A DNA stretch of 22,646 bases from Paramacrobiotus richtersi (lineage: Eukaryota > Tardigrada > Eutardigrada > Parachela > Macrobiotidae), in contig JAQGAU010000918.1 of assembly GCA_034698045.1 (NCBI GenBank), positions 1 through 22,646 on the forward strand, in the 5' to 3' direction. Positions 20,032-22,646 of the stretch are shown piece by piece. The stretch's first letter is position 1; each line of letters starts with the position of its first letter. The position numbers were made by a program, and so were the translations under genes. Below the pieces are notes generated by a model that saw only the letters and a list, made by a program, of their open reading frames with translations, ran no database searches and had not been told where the DNA came from.

Positions 20032-22069
20032 ATGATCAAAACTGCCATCCAACGATGGGACGCCGTGGATGTCTTGATGGAGAATGGTACGAAGCAGTTC
20101 GGTTACGTCGTGGATATTGACAAAGACGATCTCGTGATTGATTTCGGGAATGGTTCTCCAGTCGCCATACCTTCACACAGAATCCGCCAGCCTCGAACTC
20201 TCTGCACATTGTTAACTATACCTCATGCGGAGAGCAAGCATAACGAATACAATCTCGAAGCGGTTGTACAGTCCTCCCCAACCGTGCCATATACCTGGTA
20301 CCCTGCTCGATCGGTGTTCTCCGGCGATCTGAGGTTCCGTCTGGTGGAGATACTGATTAACAATCAAAAACAGGAATATGTTTTGCCCCGGGATCATGTA
20401 CGTCAACCGTGCAGTTTCGTTAGCCACCCCGACTGTTGACCCGTTGGCAAACCGTTGATAAAGAAACGAACTCGTGTGCCCAGGGAGTTTGTTCTAAATG
20501 ATCGGGTGCGGAAATTGTGGATGGAGGGACTACCTCACAGGAAGATTATCGATGTAAAGGAGGGGTTGTTGTGTTATCTGATGGACGAAAAACCCCGTGG
20601 AATCAAGGATACTCCGCGCAATCAGGTACATACAAAAAGTATGAAGATGGGCGCTCAGAATGCCAATACGAAGTATAAATCGCCGTGTGTCAGATTTTAG
20701 AGTAAAGCTTCCGCTTAAGAGGAATTGTGCATCGCTCAGTGTTTTGTTCTAGCTCCGTCTACTGAAAAGGACACAGGAGCTACTCAAATCTGAGCCGGAT
20801 TTCGCCGAACGATCCATGACAAGCATTAGTCAGTGCCCTAGAACAGGAGGTGACGATAGGAGCCCCGACATAAACAAAACCATTCCGCCGGAAATTGTGC
20901 TAAAAATCTTCAAGTTGCTGGACACGGAACAGCAAGCCCAGTCGCGGCGAGTATGTGCGAAGTGGAACGCTTTATTACACCTTCCCGAGATTGTCAGTGC
21001 AGTGCGTATTCAGTGCACGAAAGAAACCGAACAAAGTTACGAAGCTTTGTACCGGAAAATCGCTGCATGTCTGCATAAGAATCTTTCCGGAAAAACGCAG
21101 AAGCTCACCTTGACCGGTTCCGGTACAGGTCCGATCTTCGCCATTACCGACATGTTTCTGGGTATTCGTCGGTCTGAACCACTTCACACGCTGATTCTCT
21201 CGAACTGGGAACAACCGTTCCGCAACTGCTACGGTTGTAGTCTGGCCCAACCAGAAGGCCCTCCCGTTTTCCAGTTAAACACGATATTTGGGAGAATTTG
21301 CCGGTATCTGGTCTTCGATAACGTGACAATTGCTGATGTTCATTGTAACTTTGTCGATGGGCCCAGTAACAGCGCCTATACGTATCCGGTACCTTGGAAC
21401 TGTCTCAGCATTCACATTGCCCAGGGGCGAATTGACCTGCAGTCGGCCAGCAGCTCGTGCGATTTCTGGAATCTTTTGGAAGAATATTGCCCTCCTGTGG
21501 ATCTTGAGTCCAGTATAATGCCGGCTGCGTTCCGGTCTGCCATATTCGAGGATCCTGATAACTCACGAGAGACTGAATTTTGGATTAATATCAGTCAGGT
21601 ATCCCGTTCTGTTTGCGCCGTTTGTTGAGTGCCCGTTGACAGTCAGTTCGTTGATATTTTGTCGCAGAAAGGGCGTAACTATTTGTATGATGAAAGTTTT
21701 TTTTGAAAAGTTCTTTTTCGATTTTTTTCCGGTGGAAAGTTTGCAATACTTAGCCATCGTTATTCGTTTTTGTCTTTCGGGACTGTATTCTGAGATTGGC
21801 ACATTTCGAATTTAATCGAAGGGGTTTGAATAGTTTAGTTTCGATTTTCATTTAAGTACCGTTTTCAATTTCTGTAGATTTTATATGGATTTGAATGTTG
21901 TGATCCCCGAGCACCAAAAGAACGCCGTTCCATGTTCAAGCTGGGTGAATTTCCGGACTTTCCATCCATCAACATGCGGGATCTGAACAACATAACGCTG
22001 ATTATACTGGATAAGATTTTTCGACGGAGCTATTGTCCACTGTGGGGAAAATCTGCTGCCGAGCTGTGA
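20032..22069 (+). CDS. FMRP-like / F-box fusion protein, copy 2, with in-frame TGA
   Basis: This is a tandem paralogue of the preceding gene in the same orientation. The exons are 20032-20625 (donor ATCAG|GTACAT), 20753-21598 (acceptor TTGTTCTAG) and 21878-22069 (acceptor TTTCTGTAG), all phase 0. It begins MIKTAIQRWDAVDV and keeps both Agenet-like domains (VVDIDKDDLVIDFGN; TWYPARSVF), the KH0-like segment (VPREFVLNDRVRKLWMEGLP), the F-box (IPPEIVLKIFKLLDTEQQAQ) and the C-terminal domain (DFWNLLEEYCP; YGFECCDPR). A TGA at 20437-20439 interrupts the frame at codon 136, between Agenet 2 and KH0, where copy 1 reads C-R-P-V. The frame continues uninterrupted on both sides and the rest is well conserved, so inactivation, if real, is recent. 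A 45-nt in-frame intron (GTTAGC...ATAAAG) could remove the TGA but its donor is weak. The C-terminal half, F-box included, could also be expressed from an internal start such as the ATG at 20455 or 20816. Confidence 0.75.
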
Positions 22070-22238
22070 ATATGAAAAAGCTGTTGCAACAGATACGAGT
22101 CCTGTAAGCGTTTTGGTACCGTTGGCGTGTGCGCAGTGACCGTGTCATCGGATGCCGGCAAAATGTTAATGATTGTTTATATGGCCGGGATTTTACTGCT
22201 TTTTAACTGTTGCGCAGCTTTCAGACTAAGCCGAACAC

Positions 22239-22244
22239 ATTAAA
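22239..22244 (+). terminator. Variant poly(A) signal after F-box copy 2
   Basis: ATTAAA lies about 170 nt after the TGA at 22067-22069. It is the only reasonable hexamer before the next open frame. Confidence 0.3.
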
Positions 22245-22349
22245 AAACTAATCATCATCCCTGAATGAACCTTTTTTTCATTTACAACCCACGTTACTTT
22301 GTTAGATTTGGCTGTGATAGTTCTTGGCATTGCGTAAGCCTGACTCTTA

Positions 22350-22598
22350 ATGCAGGCACGGCCGGAGGGCAGTTACGCGCCAACACCATGGGCGGTAGTC
22401 GTGTACCGCGATTTGCCACACAAGCAAAACAGCACGCTGCATCTTTTTCTGCAGTTCACGTTCCAGTCTTATTTTATCAGAATGAGTACCCTATTACTTA
22501 CAGTGCCTGATAGCAGAACGCCACTCCCCCTGGTACGTCACGACCCTAAGGTGATGCACATGGCGCATGCCGTAGACTTCTATGCTATGAGCGGCTAA
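22350..22598 (+). CDS. Unrecognised open frame at the right edge (82 codons)
   Basis: I do not recognise this protein. The frame from the ATG at 22350 to the TAA at 22596-22598 uses GC-richer codons than its surroundings and has a hydrophobic middle (STLHLFLQFTFQSYFIR then MSTLLLTVP). The ATG sits inside a plausible acceptor (CTTAATGCAG), and strong donor-like sites (CTG|GTACGT, AAG|GTGATG) occur near the end. It may therefore be an internal or first exon of a gene continuing to the right, or chance. There is no upstream exon candidate between it and the F-box gene. Confidence 0.25.
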   Translation: MQARPEGSYAPTPWAVVVYRDLPHKQNSTLHLFLQFTFQSYFIRMSTLLLTVPDSRTPLPLVRHDPKVMHMAHAVDFYAMSG

Positions 22599-22646
22599 AA
22601 AGCCGTTTCTGTAACTTTCTTTGTAGCCACGTAAAAGTGGCACACA

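Noticed and set aside
20437..20439. TGA in F-box copy 2 as selenocysteine
   Set aside because: The paralogue has Arg at this site, no selenoprotein family is involved, and no SECIS-like hairpin was evident by eye in the 3' flank.

Overview
This is a nuclear window from a small-genome animal. Most genes are split by spliceosomal introns, some only 57-61 nt long. The recognisable genes are metazoan: GULP1/CED-6, SRP54, an SLC16-type transporter, the IAH1 esterase and a calpacitin-like IQ protein. An ecdysozoan invertebrate is likely and a tardigrade is my best guess, from general impression of gene compactness and the F-box family. The sequence alone does not prove it.

Layout. (1) At 2-1429 (+) lies the 3' end of a GULP1/CED-6 engulfment adaptor, followed by AT-rich intergenic DNA with three small tandem-repeat tracts. 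(2) At about 3660-5445 (+) is a two-coding-exon gene for a small IQ-motif protein resembling neurogranin/neuromodulin. (3) At 6056-6886 there is a compact near-perfect hairpin, then a roughly 727-bp long-inverted-repeat element with TTAA at both ends. (4) At 7169-7322 is a 22-bp minisatellite. (5) At 8107-9606 (+) is a complete intronless SRP54. It is followed by poly(A) signals and an A-run, and it is bracketed by an 11-bp direct repeat, which suggests a retroposed gene. (6) Converging on it, 10061-13497 (-) is an eight-exon monocarboxylate-transporter-like gene. Its last three long exons each carry a net one-nucleotide excess. (7) At 13576-13912 is a divergent intergenic region with a 43-bp-arm palindrome and two perfect TGACGTCA sites. 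(8) At 14159-14642 (+) is a fragment encoding two transposase-type helix-turn-helix domains and no catalytic domain. (9) At about 15304-16791 (+) is IAH1, an SGNH esterase, with no AUG in frame at its 5' end. (10) At 17506-19604 and 20032-22069 (+) are tandem paralogues that join an FMRP-like N-terminal module (two Agenet/Tudor-like domains plus a KH0-like region) to an F-box and a conserved C-terminal domain. The second copy has an in-frame TGA. (11) The last 300 bases hold one unrecognised open frame.

The genes do not form an operon or a single pathway. The strongest candidate for something new is the FMRP-like/F-box architecture. By inference it would couple an RNP or methyl-lysine reader module to SCF ubiquitin ligase. 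The most decisive simple checks are RNA-seq for the exon joins and read-level inspection of the four +1 indels.
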